Source of the DNA: Rickettsiales bacterium
GTDB taxonomy: Bacteria; Pseudomonadota; Alphaproteobacteria; Rickettsiales; UBA998
NCBI GenBank assembly: GCA_028279475.1
Contig: JANQNR010000004.1
Span: 186,001 to 250,000, forward strand
DNA length: 64,000 nucleotides
Direction: 5' to 3'
Part shown: piece by piece, positions 8,589 through 17,484 of the stretch
Numbering within the stretch: position 1 is the stretch's first letter
Layout: each line of letters begins with the position of its first letter
The notes under the pieces: model-generated
Told to the model about the DNA's origin: nothing
Seen by the model: the letters and a program-made list of their open reading frames with translations, nothing else
Databases searched by the model: none
Made by a program: the position numbers and the translations under genes

Positions 8589-9761
8589 ATGGCGAATAAA
8601 TCCCGTACATCCGCATTCCGTAAAAAACTTAATCGGCTAATGCATGCCAGAAACATTGTCGTGGTCTCACAACATGCAGTGGATCATTACTCGTTGTCGT
8701 TCCGCATGCAAATGGCCATTATTATGACGATCATTTCTATTGTCGGAATTGCTTCCTATTCTACCGGCCGGTTCATTGAGGCGCAGAGTATGATTGCAGA
8801 AAAAGACCGCACTATCGAAACGACTACTGCAGAAAGTCAGAAAATTGCCGGTAGATTTGAATTGCTTCGAGATGATTTGCTGCGCATGACGCGAGAAGAA
8901 GACGCTGCGGGACTTAGCGATTATGCACAATTTGTCATTGAGCAATACCAGAACCCATCGCATGGTGCATCGGATTTCACCCTGGATACATCGGATATCG
9001 ATGGTTCCACCCTATTGGAACGTATCAACTATCTGGAAAGTCAACTGGAGCGCCAGCAATTCCGTCAACAGCATTTTATGAACGCGGTGCGCCATATGAC
9101 GCGTAATAAAATTCGTGCGCTTGAAAAGGCTGTGGAAATGACTGGCATGGACGATGAAGTTTCTTCTATTATCGATAAAGCGCTGATACAGGAACTGGCT
9201 GAAAATAAAGCGCGGGTAGAAGCTAGTCTGGCGCAGGGTGGGCCATTTGAGCCATATGAAGGGCAGTTAGATGAGAAAGCGACTGAAGAAACCGTGCTGC
9301 GAGAAGTTAGCTATCTTGTAGAAATGGCTGATATTATTCAATCATTGCCAATCCAGCGCCCGATGCGTGGAGCGCGCTACACTAGTGGGTTTGGCAAACG
9401 TATTGATCCGTTTAAACGGCGCCTGGCACAGCATAACGGTATTGATTATGCCGGTCCCCTTGGGTCAAAAATATATGCTACTGCCGCTGGCAAAGTTACC
9501 TATATTGGCTATAAAGGCTCATATGGTCGCACCGTTGATATTGATCATGGCAATGGTTTCATGACTCGTTACAGTCACTTAAGTCGTATTTTGGTGAAAA
9601 AAGGTGCAGAGGTAGAGGCTGGAAAAGCTATTGGCATCCAAGGCACCACGGGGCGCTCTACCGGCCATCACCTCCATTACGAAGTCCGCTATCACGGCAT
9701 TCCCGTTAACCCATCGCGTTTTATCAAGGCAGGTACCCATGTTTCGCAAGCACTCAAATAG
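8589..9761 (+). CDS. Membrane-anchored M23 peptidase
   Basis: 390 residues. Short basic cytoplasmic tail, one transmembrane helix (about 38-60), a long charged region with coiled-coil character (about 70-240), then a LytM/M23 metallopeptidase domain from about 255. The zinc ligands are visible as His282 and Asp286 (HNGID) and the HHLH motif at 360-363. M23 enzymes cut peptidoglycan cross-links or act as regulators; the intact motifs imply activity. Its last 23 bases overlap the bactofilin gene. M23-bactofilin pairs are known to shape cells in other bacteria (for example LmdC with BacA, and Csd/CcmA in Helicobacter), and a morphogenetic role is inferred. Confidence 0.9.
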   Translation: MANKSRTSAFRKKLNRLMHARNIVVVSQHAVDHYSLSFRMQMAIIMTIISIVGIASYSTGRFIEAQSMIAEKDRTIETTTAESQKIAGRFELLRDDLLRMTREEDAAGLSDYAQFVIEQYQNPSHGASDFTLDTSDIDGSTLLERINYLESQLERQQFRQQHFMNAVRHMTRNKIRALEKAVEMTGMDDEVSSIIDKALIQELAENKARVEASLAQGGPFEPYEGQLDEKATEETVLREVSYLVEMADIIQSLPIQRPMRGARYTSGFGKRIDPFKRRLAQHNGIDYAGPLGSKIYATAAGKVTYIGYKGSYGRTVDIDHGNGFMTRYSHLSRILVKKGAEVEAGKAIGIQGTTGRSTGHHLHYEVRYHGIPVNPSRFIKAGTHVSQALK

Positions 9762-10227
9762 TTCTGACGAGCCTACCCAGACAAAAAGCTCGGATTTTCC
9801 GGCGAACCGCAAGATTCCGCCGACCATTATTTCCATTGATGTGCGTATCCTTGGCAATGTTGTCAGCGATGGTATGGTCGATATTGATGGCCGGGTGGAA
9901 GGAAATGTGAAGTCTGAGACCGCCTATATCCGGGAAAATGGGATGATTGTTGGCGATGTGATGGCCGAAGAGGCACATATTTTCGGTTCCGTGCATGGCG
10001 TCATCAAGGCCAAGCGTGTCTGCATTTATCCTTCGGCTCACATTGAGGGAGCCATCATGCACAAATCCCTGAGCATTGAAGATGGTGCCTATGTGGATGC
10101 GCAGTTTAAACCTTTCGACGCCCAGCCACGCCTGACCGGTGATACGCTGGAGAAGAAGACCGATGTTGAGTTGCAGGAGTCGGACGGGGAATATGATCTT
10201 TTACGTGATCTGAAACTCATCGGCTAG
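9739..10227 (+). CDS. Bactofilin
   Basis: 162 residues. A polar, disordered N-terminus is followed by the bactofilin beta-helix core, recognisable from the repeating short strands (GRVEGNVKS, GMIVGDVMAEEAHIFGSVHG). Bactofilins polymerise without nucleotide into cytoskeletal filaments at the inner membrane. The ATG lies inside the end of the M23 peptidase gene in another frame, so the two are translationally coupled; a longer upstream frame is just the shadow of that gene. The C-terminus ends in an acidic tail. Function in cell shape or stalk-like structures is inferred from the family. Confidence 0.9.
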   Translation: MFRKHSNSSDEPTQTKSSDFPANRKIPPTIISIDVRILGNVVSDGMVDIDGRVEGNVKSETAYIRENGMIVGDVMAEEAHIFGSVHGVIKAKRVCIYPSAHIEGAIMHKSLSIEDGAYVDAQFKPFDAQPRLTGDTLEKKTDVELQESDGEYDLLRDLKLIG

Positions 10228-10263
10228 GCATACGTTGATGTATGTTCTAGGCTCTGTTGACGT

Positions 10264-11685
10264 ATGAGCTATTCTGTCCAAAGCTTGCAGCTGATTCTGG
10301 TATCACTGTTTTTGACTGGTCTGCTGGTGCTTGCCGCTATTATCCTGCGTCACTTCTTTCCTATCCTGCAACGCATGCACATGCCGGCTGCCGTGATTGG
10401 CGGCTTTATCGGATTAGCGCTAGGCCCACAAGCATTGGGAGTGTTCTGGATAGAGCCGCTACATCTTCAGGAAGAAGTAACCGCAATTTATAAAATCTGG
10501 AAACAGTTACCGGCCTTTTTAATCAGCCTGGTGTTTGCAGAGTTGATGATGGGGCATCGCCTGCCATCACTGAAAAGCATCTGGAAGCAATCTGCTTCGC
10601 ATCTGGTGGTTGGCTATAGCATTGCCTGGGGGCAATATGTGGTAGGTATCCTCGTGGCGCTGCTGGTGCTGGCGCCTGTGTTTGGTGCTAATCCATTAAA
10701 CGGAGTCTTGATCGCGATCGGATTCCAAGGTGGCTATGGCACTGCTGCTGGGTTAGGAGACACCTACGCCCAGCTTGGTTTTGAAGAAGGGTATGATTTA
10801 GCGCTCGGCATGGCAACTGCCGGTAAGGTTGCTGCAATTCTGGTCGGACTGGTTCTTATTAATATGGCCGTACGGTTTCGGAAGATGAAGTCGCCGGAAG
10901 ATACAAGGAAAGAGCATCTCAGCGAGAAAGTCACTAACTATGAAGGCAAAAAGGCCGTTCAAAAACAACGCGAAGAAATGCACCTTCCTGCTGATCGCAT
11001 TGTGCTGCATTTTTCTCTGCTTTGCACGGCCGTAGCAATTGGCTGGATTGTCCGGGAAGCGATGTTCATTGTAGAAAGTTGGATTATTGTTACTCCAGAC
11101 GAAAGCGTCATGCAGTTTATTCCACTCTTTCCCATGGCATTAATCGGTGGTGCGATTTTGCAAGCAATTATTTCTGCGCTCGATGCAGAACGGCTGGTGA
11201 ATGCACGGCATTTGCATTCGCTGGGGCACAGCTTCCTGGATCTGCTGATTATTGTCGCCATTGCTTCGCTTTCCATTAAAACGCTGATTGCTTATTGGGA
11301 ATTAATTGTCATCATGGTCATCGCCGGCGTTGGTTGGAATCTGTTGGCCTTTTTCTTTATCGCACCACGCCTTTATAAGAGTGATGCCTGGGTACGTGGC
11401 GTCGGTGATTTTGCTCATTCTACCGGGGCAACTACCACCGGGCTGATGTTGATGAAGATGGTCGATCCCAATGATCGCACCGGGGTTCGATCCAGCTTCA
11501 CTATGAAACAATCTTTTTATGAACCCATTGTTGGCGGTGGCTTCCTGACAGCGCTGGCGCTGCCACTGATGCATACGGTTGGTCCCTGGTACACGCTGGG
11601 TCTGATGCTTGCCTTGCTCGTGCTGACTCTGTTGCTTGGTTGGAAAACGATTGGTTTTAACAGCGATAATCGTCTTTTTAGCTAA
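10264..11685 (+). CDS. Sodium/glutamate symporter family (GltS-like) membrane protein
   Basis: 473 residues with about ten hydrophobic segments. The pattern fits the GltS/ESS family: an N-terminal helix set, the PAAVIGGFIGLALGP block, the reentrant-loop-like glycine-rich motif QGGYGTAAGLGDTY, and a second motif in the C-terminal half (FAHSTGATTTGLML). A long charged cytoplasmic loop (about 205-245) separates the two halves. Substrate is probably a dicarboxylate or glutamate taken up with sodium, but this is not provable from sequence. It follows the bactofilin gene by 36 bases. Confidence 0.8.
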   Translation: MSYSVQSLQLILVSLFLTGLLVLAAIILRHFFPILQRMHMPAAVIGGFIGLALGPQALGVFWIEPLHLQEEVTAIYKIWKQLPAFLISLVFAELMMGHRLPSLKSIWKQSASHLVVGYSIAWGQYVVGILVALLVLAPVFGANPLNGVLIAIGFQGGYGTAAGLGDTYAQLGFEEGYDLALGMATAGKVAAILVGLVLINMAVRFRKMKSPEDTRKEHLSEKVTNYEGKKAVQKQREEMHLPADRIVLHFSLLCTAVAIGWIVREAMFIVESWIIVTPDESVMQFIPLFPMALIGGAILQAIISALDAERLVNARHLHSLGHSFLDLLIIVAIASLSIKTLIAYWELIVIMVIAGVGWNLLAFFFIAPRLYKSDAWVRGVGDFAHSTGATTTGLMLMKMVDPNDRTGVRSSFTMKQSFYEPIVGGGFLTALALPLMHTVGPWYTLGLMLALLVLTLLLGWKTIGFNSDNRLFS

Positions 11686-11754
11686 CTGCCATATTTGTTT
11701 AACAATTATCAGTTATTATTAATTCATGCAAACGACATGGATTAAGAGGCAGAT

Positions 11755-12312
11755 ATGGTAGACCCGATTGTAACCACCACGATAGCAAATGAAGTGCTGA
11801 AAGATCCTAAAGCCACCGGCGAATTGATTGAGAAAACCGGAAATGCGGGAAAGAAAGTGATAAACAGCGCCGGTACATCAGGTGCGCTTGTGATTGATAG
11901 TGCTGGCAAAGCAGGCTCCGGTATCATTGAAACCACTGGCAATAGCGTTGCTACAGTTGTCGTAGCCAACGGTCAATCCACTGCTACGAAAACGACTGCT
12001 CGAGGTGAAGCAGACGCCACAGTCATTCAGGCACGGGCAAATTTCTTGGATAGCTTTGCCAACCTTCCTGTAGAAATACAGATGCAAATTGTAGAACGCG
12101 GCATGCTGGAGCAAATGCTGGCGACAAAACCACAATCGCCCACAATCGGTACATTATCAGGTGTGGTGCCTCCTTCTTTAGCAGTGAGCGATGCCGTTGC
12201 ACAGAGCGCACTGGCAACCACCAATCTGCTTCAGGGTTCGGATACTCGCAAACGCTGGCAGGAAGCAGTCGCGCAGGAACAGAACGAATCTTCGCCGTCG
12301 CTACAAAAATAA
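11755..12312 (+). CDS. Unknown protein with Gly/Ala/Thr-rich repeats
   Basis: 185 residues, no signal peptide and no family recognised. Residues about 20-75 consist of imperfect repeats of roughly 11-12 residues built on the pattern T/S-G/A-x-A/S-G-x-x-V/I-I-x-S/T (for example EKTGNAGKKVINSAG, DSAGKAGSGIIETTG). The C-terminal part is a polar helical region (LPVEIQMQIVERGMLEQML). A plausible ribosome site (AGAGG) precedes the ATG. It converges with the pseudopilin gene, with five bases between them. Repeat composition suggests a surface-active or amphipathic role, which is speculation. Confidence 0.7.
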   Translation: MVDPIVTTTIANEVLKDPKATGELIEKTGNAGKKVINSAGTSGALVIDSAGKAGSGIIETTGNSVATVVVANGQSTATKTTARGEADATVIQARANFLDSFANLPVEIQMQIVERGMLEQMLATKPQSPTIGTLSGVVPPSLAVSDAVAQSALATTNLLQGSDTRKRWQEAVAQEQNESSPSLQK

Positions 12313-12317
12313 ACTTC

Positions 12318-13181
12318 TTATTGTCTGGCGCGCACGTTAAACGGTTCGTAAAACCATAATGCGCAGGCGATGCTATCATTGGTCAAATTATATTCGCCGG
12401 CGTCCGCCGTTGCCCCTGTCGTACAATTCGGTGCAATGGTACTGGTGTTTTTATAGTTGAACACCAAACCATAGGCAGGGTGCCCGTCGTCAATCTTTGT
12501 ATCAATGCCCCAGGCTTCCGTCGGTGTTAATGCCGGTCCCTTCGGAAAGTTGGTGGAAACATATGTGCCAAATGTCATCTCGGTAAGGTTGGTATCACCA
12601 TCATAATTTTCAAACAGATCCGTTTGCCCGACATTGCGGTTTAATTCCGTGATTGCTGCCCAGCCCGTATTAGACATTTTTGATGTAGGGCAGTATGTCC
12701 CATCTGGCGGACAATCCCAATTATTACCGCTAGCGCTTCTACCCGCGAACTGTCCTTCCTGAATTAATCCTGCATTTGCCAGATGTTGCCAAAAAAGGAA
12801 GACTTCCACCCCGTTCATGCCACCTTGAAACCGGATAAACCCGTCGCCATTACCGTTACAGGTTGCTTCACTGGTGCTAGTGGCTGTCCAGCAGGCAGCA
12901 TCGGAACCGGTGGTGCCGGCACGAATGCCCCAGAAGTCCGTGGCATTGTCGATGTCTCCTGGGAAAGCATAATATTTATCCTCAAACATTATTACCGCCG
13001 CCCTGTAATTATCAAATTCTTCAACGACGGCGCGTAGTTCTGAGGCACGAATCAATGACTTTCCTGTCAGAATTCCTCCGGTGAGAAGCCCCAGAATCAC
13101 TAGAACAACGGACAGCTCAACCAGTGAGAACCCCTGATACTCACTTTTTCTGTTAGTAACCAAATGAGACTCCTTAAACAC
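12318..13181 (-). CDS. Type IV pilin-like (pseudopilin) protein
   Basis: 287 residues. It has a type III signal: basic leader, then the prepilin peptidase site G-FSLVELSVVLVILG with the conserved Glu at +5 and a hydrophobic helix. The globular part contains FPGDIDNATDFWG, WQHLANAGLI and EAWGIDTKIDDG, blocks shared with the second pseudopilin at 34148-35014, plus several cysteines likely to form disulfides. Such proteins are minor subunits of type IV pili or type II secretion; no pilus assembly genes are in the window. It is flanked by gmk upstream on the same strand and an unknown convergent gene. Confidence 0.85.
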   Translation of the reverse strand: MFKESHLVTNRKSEYQGFSLVELSVVLVILGLLTGGILTGKSLIRASELRAVVEEFDNYRAAVIMFEDKYYAFPGDIDNATDFWGIRAGTTGSDAACWTATSTSEATCNGNGDGFIRFQGGMNGVEVFLFWQHLANAGLIQEGQFAGRSASGNNWDCPPDGTYCPTSKMSNTGWAAITELNRNVGQTDLFENYDGDTNLTEMTFGTYVSTNFPKGPALTPTEAWGIDTKIDDGHPAYGLVFNYKNTSTIAPNCTTGATADAGEYNLTNDSIACALWFYEPFNVRARQ

Positions 13182-13254
13182 ATCGCTTATTTTATAATAA
13201 CAATATTAATTATTTAATAATATGTGGTGCAAAAATGGAAAAACTCAGGATGGC

Positions 13255-13956
13255 TTAATACCCCAATTCCCTGGCTTCGTCGAACAGCCCGTCAACAAAT
13301 TCATGCAGGGTGGTTTGCCGTAACCGGCGACGGCGCTCTGCATGGAGAATGCTAACGATGCGATCCAGCGTTTTGTCCAGATCACGATTCACTACCACGT
13401 AATCATATTCGCCCCAGTGGGAAATCTCTGCGGTGGCTTTTTGCATACGGAACTTCACCACGTCATCGCTATCCTGTGCCCGCTTGCGCAGCCGGGATTC
13501 CAGCTCTTTCATGGAAGGCGGCAGGATAAATACACTGACCAGATCATCACGGCAGCGCTCAGCCAACTGTTTGGTTCCCTGCCAGTCAATATCGAACAGC
13601 ACATCAATCCCGGCATCAAGCGACTGGTTGATAAACCCTGCCGGAGTGCCATAGGAGTGGTTAAATACGGTGGCATGTTCCAGTAATTCCTTTCCTGCAA
13701 CCATCGCATCAAATGCCGGTTGATCGACAAAAGAGTAATCGACCCCCTCCTCCTCACCGGGACGCACCGGGCGGGTGGTGACTGACACGGACATTTTGAC
13801 TCCGCGCTCCTGCTCCAGCAATCGCCGAGACAGAGTGGTTTTCCCGGCTCCGGAAGGCGAAGACAGCACAAACATAAACCCACGGCGAAACCCGCCGGTT
13901 TCCGTTGCCGGTGTATAAAGCTGGCCTGATTCTTTTAGTGTCACGACGCTTCCCAT
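13255..13956 (-). CDS. gmk: Guanylate kinase
   Basis: 233 residues, slightly longer than usual because of about 25 extra N-terminal residues. Gmk phosphorylates GMP to GDP. The P-loop SSPSGAGKTTL, the GMP-binding SVTTRPVRPGE and YSFVD blocks, and DIDWQGTKQL are intact. The start chosen is the first ATG; a start nearer the P-loop (MFVLSSPSG) is possible. It stands alone, with a repeat-containing gap to glmU. Confidence 0.95.
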   Translation of the reverse strand: MGSVVTLKESGQLYTPATETGGFRRGFMFVLSSPSGAGKTTLSRRLLEQERGVKMSVSVTTRPVRPGEEEGVDYSFVDQPAFDAMVAGKELLEHATVFNHSYGTPAGFINQSLDAGIDVLFDIDWQGTKQLAERCRDDLVSVFILPPSMKELESRLRKRAQDSDDVVKFRMQKATAEISHWGEYDYVVVNRDLDKTLDRIVSILHAERRRRLRQTTLHEFVDGLFDEARELGY

Positions 13957-14050
13957 GATTACGTATCTACTGTGTATAGCACAAAAAAGTAAAGATTAAA
14001 TGTAGACGTTCTTTTGCTATTCAATGCTTGTAGAACTAGGGAAAACTTCG

Positions 14051-14155
14051 TCATTCCGGGCGAAGTGATAGCGGAGACCCGGAATCCATCTATCAACACG
14101 CTAGAACTACGATGGATTCAGGATCGCGCCTGCGGCTTGTCCGGAATGGCGTGCG
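14051..14155. repeat. Palindromic intergenic repeat (CCGGAAT type)
   Basis: The gap between glmU and gmk holds an imperfect palindrome: ATTCCGGG at 14053-14060 pairs with CCCGGAAT at 14078-14085, followed by GGATTC and a further CCGGAATG half-site near 14150. It resembles the dispersed 'site of CCGGAATGAC' repeats common between genes in alphaproteobacteria and is related in sequence to the copies at 20293-20348 and 24089-24190. It may act as a terminator or RNA processing site for flanking genes. Confidence 0.65.
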
Positions 14156-14179
14156 CATATCCACCGGACTATCTAATAT

Positions 14180-15490
14180 TTATTTCCGCCAGTCGGGCTT
14201 GTTCACTTGTTTCCCACGGGCAATAGAGAGGCCATATTCCGGAACATCCTCGGTAATCACGCTCCCAGCACCAATGGTTGCACCATCGGCTACGGTTACG
14301 GGTGCAACCAGTGATGTATCCGAACCAATGAACACATCCCGGCCAATCACTGTCTGGTGTTTATGCCGTCCGTCATAATTGCAGGTAATGGTACCCGCAC
14401 CGATATTGGTGTTTGCGCCTACCTCCGCGTCACCAATATAGCTGAGATGGCCAATTTTAACGCCTTCTGCTAGTTGCGCATTCTTGATTTCGACAAAATT
14501 CCCCACGCCGGCGCGATGCCCGATCACTGCGCCCGGGCGTAACCGCGCATAGGGACCCACCGTCGCTCCCGCTTCAACGGTTGCCCCCTCCAGATGCGAA
14601 AAGCTGCGTATTTCCACATCATCCTTAATAGATACGCCTTTTCCGATCACGACATGCGGATGCAGCATCACATCTTCCCCGAACTGCGTATCCATGGAAA
14701 GGAACACCGTTTCCGGAGCGACCATCCCGACGCCGGCATCCAGTGCCCTGCGTCGCAATCGCCATTGCATGACCCCTTCGGCATAGGCAAGCTCTGCTCT
14801 ATTATTTACGCCTAGCATTTCTTCTTCATCGGCGACGATATAACCACAACTACCACCTGCTTCCTTCACTAACTTTACGACATCGGTCAGGTAATATTCT
14901 TTTTTTGCATTGTCATTCGACAGCTTTGATAACAGCTCCGGCACTGCTCCTGCTGCCAGCGCCATCACCCCGGCATTGCACAGGCGAATGGTGCGTTGTT
15001 CTTCCGAAGCGTCCTTATACTCGACAATGGCTTCCACTTGCCCGGCCTCATCCAGCACCACCCGCCCATAATGCGCCGGATCAAAGGGTTGCATGGCGGT
15101 CAGTGCTACTTGATGACCGCTACGTGCCTCAATCAGGCGGCGTAAGGTATCCGGTTGCATCAGCGGGCTGTCGCCATAGAGTACCAGTACCGTACCAGAA
15201 GCATGCTCCAAATGCGGTAGTGCGGTCTTGACGGCATCACCGGTGCCCTGCGGCTGTTCCTGTACCACATGCTTCAAATCAGCAATGACATCTTTCCCTT
15301 CCTCGGCGATTGCGTCTGCCTCTGGCGAGGTTACTAATATGACCGTTTCGGGCGACAGTGCTTTGGCGACCTCCAGTACATGGCGCAATACACTCCACCC
15401 GGCTAGCGAATGTAATATCTTGGAGGTTTTGGATTTCATTCGGCTGCTCTGCCCGGCAGCCAGTACGACAATATGCAATGGAGAGGTCAT
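14180..15490 (-). CDS. glmU: Bifunctional GlmU: GlcN-1-P acetyltransferase / GlcNAc-1-P uridylyltransferase
   Basis: 436 residues, a little short of the usual 450-460. The N-terminal uridylyltransferase domain has LAAGQSSRMKSKTSKILH in place of the common LAAGxGTRM, then QPQGTGDAV and LYGDSPL. The C-terminal left-handed beta helix shows hexapeptide repeats and the acetyltransferase block (EIKNAQLAEGVKIGHLSYIGD, NIGAGTITCNYDG). GlmU makes UDP-GlcNAc for peptidoglycan and lipid A, linking it to the lpx genes at the right end of the window. Transcribed alone. Confidence 0.96.
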   Translation of the reverse strand: MTSPLHIVVLAAGQSSRMKSKTSKILHSLAGWSVLRHVLEVAKALSPETVILVTSPEADAIAEEGKDVIADLKHVVQEQPQGTGDAVKTALPHLEHASGTVLVLYGDSPLMQPDTLRRLIEARSGHQVALTAMQPFDPAHYGRVVLDEAGQVEAIVEYKDASEEQRTIRLCNAGVMALAAGAVPELLSKLSNDNAKKEYYLTDVVKLVKEAGGSCGYIVADEEEMLGVNNRAELAYAEGVMQWRLRRRALDAGVGMVAPETVFLSMDTQFGEDVMLHPHVVIGKGVSIKDDVEIRSFSHLEGATVEAGATVGPYARLRPGAVIGHRAGVGNFVEIKNAQLAEGVKIGHLSYIGDAEVGANTNIGAGTITCNYDGRHKHQTVIGRDVFIGSDTSLVAPVTVADGATIGAGSVITEDVPEYGLSIARGKQVNKPDWRK

Positions 15491-15580
15491 GCTTCTACCA
15501 TAGCGCCTAAATTTTATAATGAAAACATCAAGATTTATAGTTCACATTGAGACAACATCGCCTTATGTTAACGCAGGTAA

Positions 15581-15723
15581 GAGCCTGTGACGATTTTGCT
15601 TATGCGTCAGCGAAAATGATAGTTTTGCGAGACCCGGAGCGAAGTGTATTGGGTATACATGAGCGAGGAAGCGTAGCAATACTGCCATTTGCAGCAAGCA
15701 GAAGTAGAAATCGTCACAGGCTC
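15581..15723. mobile_element. MITE-like element with 16-bp terminal inverted repeats and TAA target duplication
   Basis: The 143-base segment begins gagcctgtgacgattt and ends with its exact reverse complement, and is bracketed by TAA at 15578-15580 and 15724-15726. Perfect 16-base ends, a 3-base TNA-type duplication and no coding capacity fit a non-autonomous element mobilised by an IS5-family transposase (several IS5 subgroups duplicate TNA). It lies just upstream of rmuC, in the gap after glmU. No parental transposase is in the window. Confidence 0.7.
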
Positions 15724-15756
15724 TAAGCAACCTATACACCGGATAACAGATATTCT

Positions 15757-17286
15757 ATGGACTTTTTCTCTGCTGATGCCATGGCACTCGCCCCTTATGC
15801 TTTCCTGATTACCATGCTCATCGCCTGCGCCATCACCGTTATGGCGTTAATGACGATCAAAAAATTACATCTGGAACTCAAGGAGAAAGAAATTACATTG
15901 GCAACGACACAGGCATCTCTGAATAATGCCGAAGAGCAGTTGGACGACTATGATGCGATGCGCGCCGGGCATGATAGCTTGATTGAAGAGCGTTCCCGCG
16001 CGCTTGCAGAGCGTGATGAGTTGCTTAAGCAAAATGACACCATAAGGCTAGAGCGTGATATTGCTGCTAAAAGTAAAGAGCGTGCGGAGTTTCTTAAGTC
16101 AGAAGCAGAGAAGAAGGTACAACTCGCCGAGCAGAAAATAAGCGATATGCATGAGCGTATGCGGGACTGGGAACAGCAGAAACAGGAATCGGTACAAGCG
16201 GCACGGGCGGCCATCCTTACGGCCGGTGGCGAAATGTCGAGCAAGCTACTGGAAGACCATAAGCGTGAAATGGAGCATGCGAAGAAAGATAGTGAGGCAC
16301 GGGTTAAAGCCACGACAGAGCAGCTTATGCAGCAATTCGATGTGATTGCAAAAACTGTGCATTCCTTACGTGAATCCACTCTGCATACACGCGAACAGAT
16401 GGAAATTGTGATGCGCTCATTGTCGAATCCAGCAGGTGCTGGCCAGTTGGCGGAGATTGGACTGGAGAACTCACTGAAGAATCTGGGACTAATGAAGGGA
16501 CGTGACTTTATTATCCAGTATCATGTGGCGCAGCAAGAAGGACGGAATCTACGCCCTGATGCGGTGATTTTTCTGCCACAGGATACCGTGATGGTCATTG
16601 ACTGCAAGGCGTCTAAAGCGCTGCTAGAACTGGCAAAGGCGGAAACCCCTGCAGAGCAGGAACGCGCCGTTGCTGCCCTGCGCAAAACCATGAACGAGCA
16701 TCTGCGTGCACTGGCCAGCCGAGACTACCGCGCCGCCGTGCTGCAAAGCTTCCGTGAAGCAGGAAAGAGCGAGAAAGTCGGTCATATTTTTAACGTGATG
16801 TATTTGCCTAGCGAGTCGGCGATTGAACAGGTGCGCGACGCCGACCCGGAATTTGATGCCAAGCTGCAAAAGCACGGCATTATTCTCGCCGGTCCCGCCA
16901 GCCTTGCCGGGCTGTTTTCGCTGGCGAAGATGAACATTGCCGCCGCGCATCAGGAAGAAAATGAAAAGGTCATTATCCAGTTGGTGGCTGACCTTATGGA
17001 AAGCGCTATCACCGCCATCACCCATGTCGATAAGGTCGGGCGCAGTATCAAATCCGCTGCCGATCATTTTGATGGGTTCAGTAAATCGGTGAATGCGCGT
17101 ATGTTACCGCGAATGCGGGCGCTCAAGGAGCTGGGTGTGACTCCTACACGGAATAAGGATATTCCAGCACCGCTGGCCAGCTATGACATCCGCCGAGTCG
17201 AACAGACCGTTGTGCTGGAACCGGAGTTATCGGAGAAAGAAGAAAAGAACGTGCAGGCGATTGCGCGCGCAGCAGTGAATGCATGA
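15757..17286 (+). CDS. rmuC: RmuC-family DNA recombination protein
   Basis: 509 residues. N-terminal transmembrane helix (about 11-33), a long coiled coil (about 38-215), then the RmuC nuclease-like domain with GLENSLKNLGL, RPDAVIFLP and VMVIDCKAS, which carries the Asp/Lys residues of a PD-(D/E)xK fold. RmuC limits sequence inversions at short inverted repeats and has been tied to defence against foreign DNA in E. coli; the exact activity is unproven. The gene is isolated and is flanked by a MITE-like element on its 5' side and a palindromic element on its 3' side. Confidence 0.92.
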   Translation: MDFFSADAMALAPYAFLITMLIACAITVMALMTIKKLHLELKEKEITLATTQASLNNAEEQLDDYDAMRAGHDSLIEERSRALAERDELLKQNDTIRLERDIAAKSKERAEFLKSEAEKKVQLAEQKISDMHERMRDWEQQKQESVQAARAAILTAGGEMSSKLLEDHKREMEHAKKDSEARVKATTEQLMQQFDVIAKTVHSLRESTLHTREQMEIVMRSLSNPAGAGQLAEIGLENSLKNLGLMKGRDFIIQYHVAQQEGRNLRPDAVIFLPQDTVMVIDCKASKALLELAKAETPAEQERAVAALRKTMNEHLRALASRDYRAAVLQSFREAGKSEKVGHIFNVMYLPSESAIEQVRDADPEFDAKLQKHGIILAGPASLAGLFSLAKMNIAAAHQEENEKVIIQLVADLMESAITAITHVDKVGRSIKSAADHFDGFSKSVNARMLPRMRALKELGVTPTRNKDIPAPLASYDIRRVEQTVVLEPELSEKEEKNVQAIARAAVNA

Positions 17287-17301
17287 ACCATGATGTCACC
17301 G

Positions 17302-17447
17302 CTCTCCCCTTGCGGGAGAGCAGCAGAGTCGAGGCGACAACGGCGCCGAAGACGATGCGTGAGGGGTCGATACCAACCACATTATAACCCCTCACCCAAT
17401 CGGACGGCGCTATGCTTGTCCTCTTGGACTCTCCCGCAAGGGGAGAG
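17302..17447. repeat. 146-bp palindromic element with nested hairpins
   Basis: The 19-mer ctctccccttgcgggagag at 17302-17320 recurs as its exact reverse complement at 17429-17447; each copy is itself nearly palindromic. Between them GTGAGGGGT (17359-17367) pairs with ACCCCTCAC (17387-17395). The whole can fold into a long structure between the convergent rmuC and xseA genes. There is no open reading frame. It may be a second MITE-type or REP-type element; no clear target duplication is visible. Confidence 0.65.
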
Positions 17448-17484
17448 TCCAAGTATGTTTACTTTCCGGAAGATGTTACTCGTT

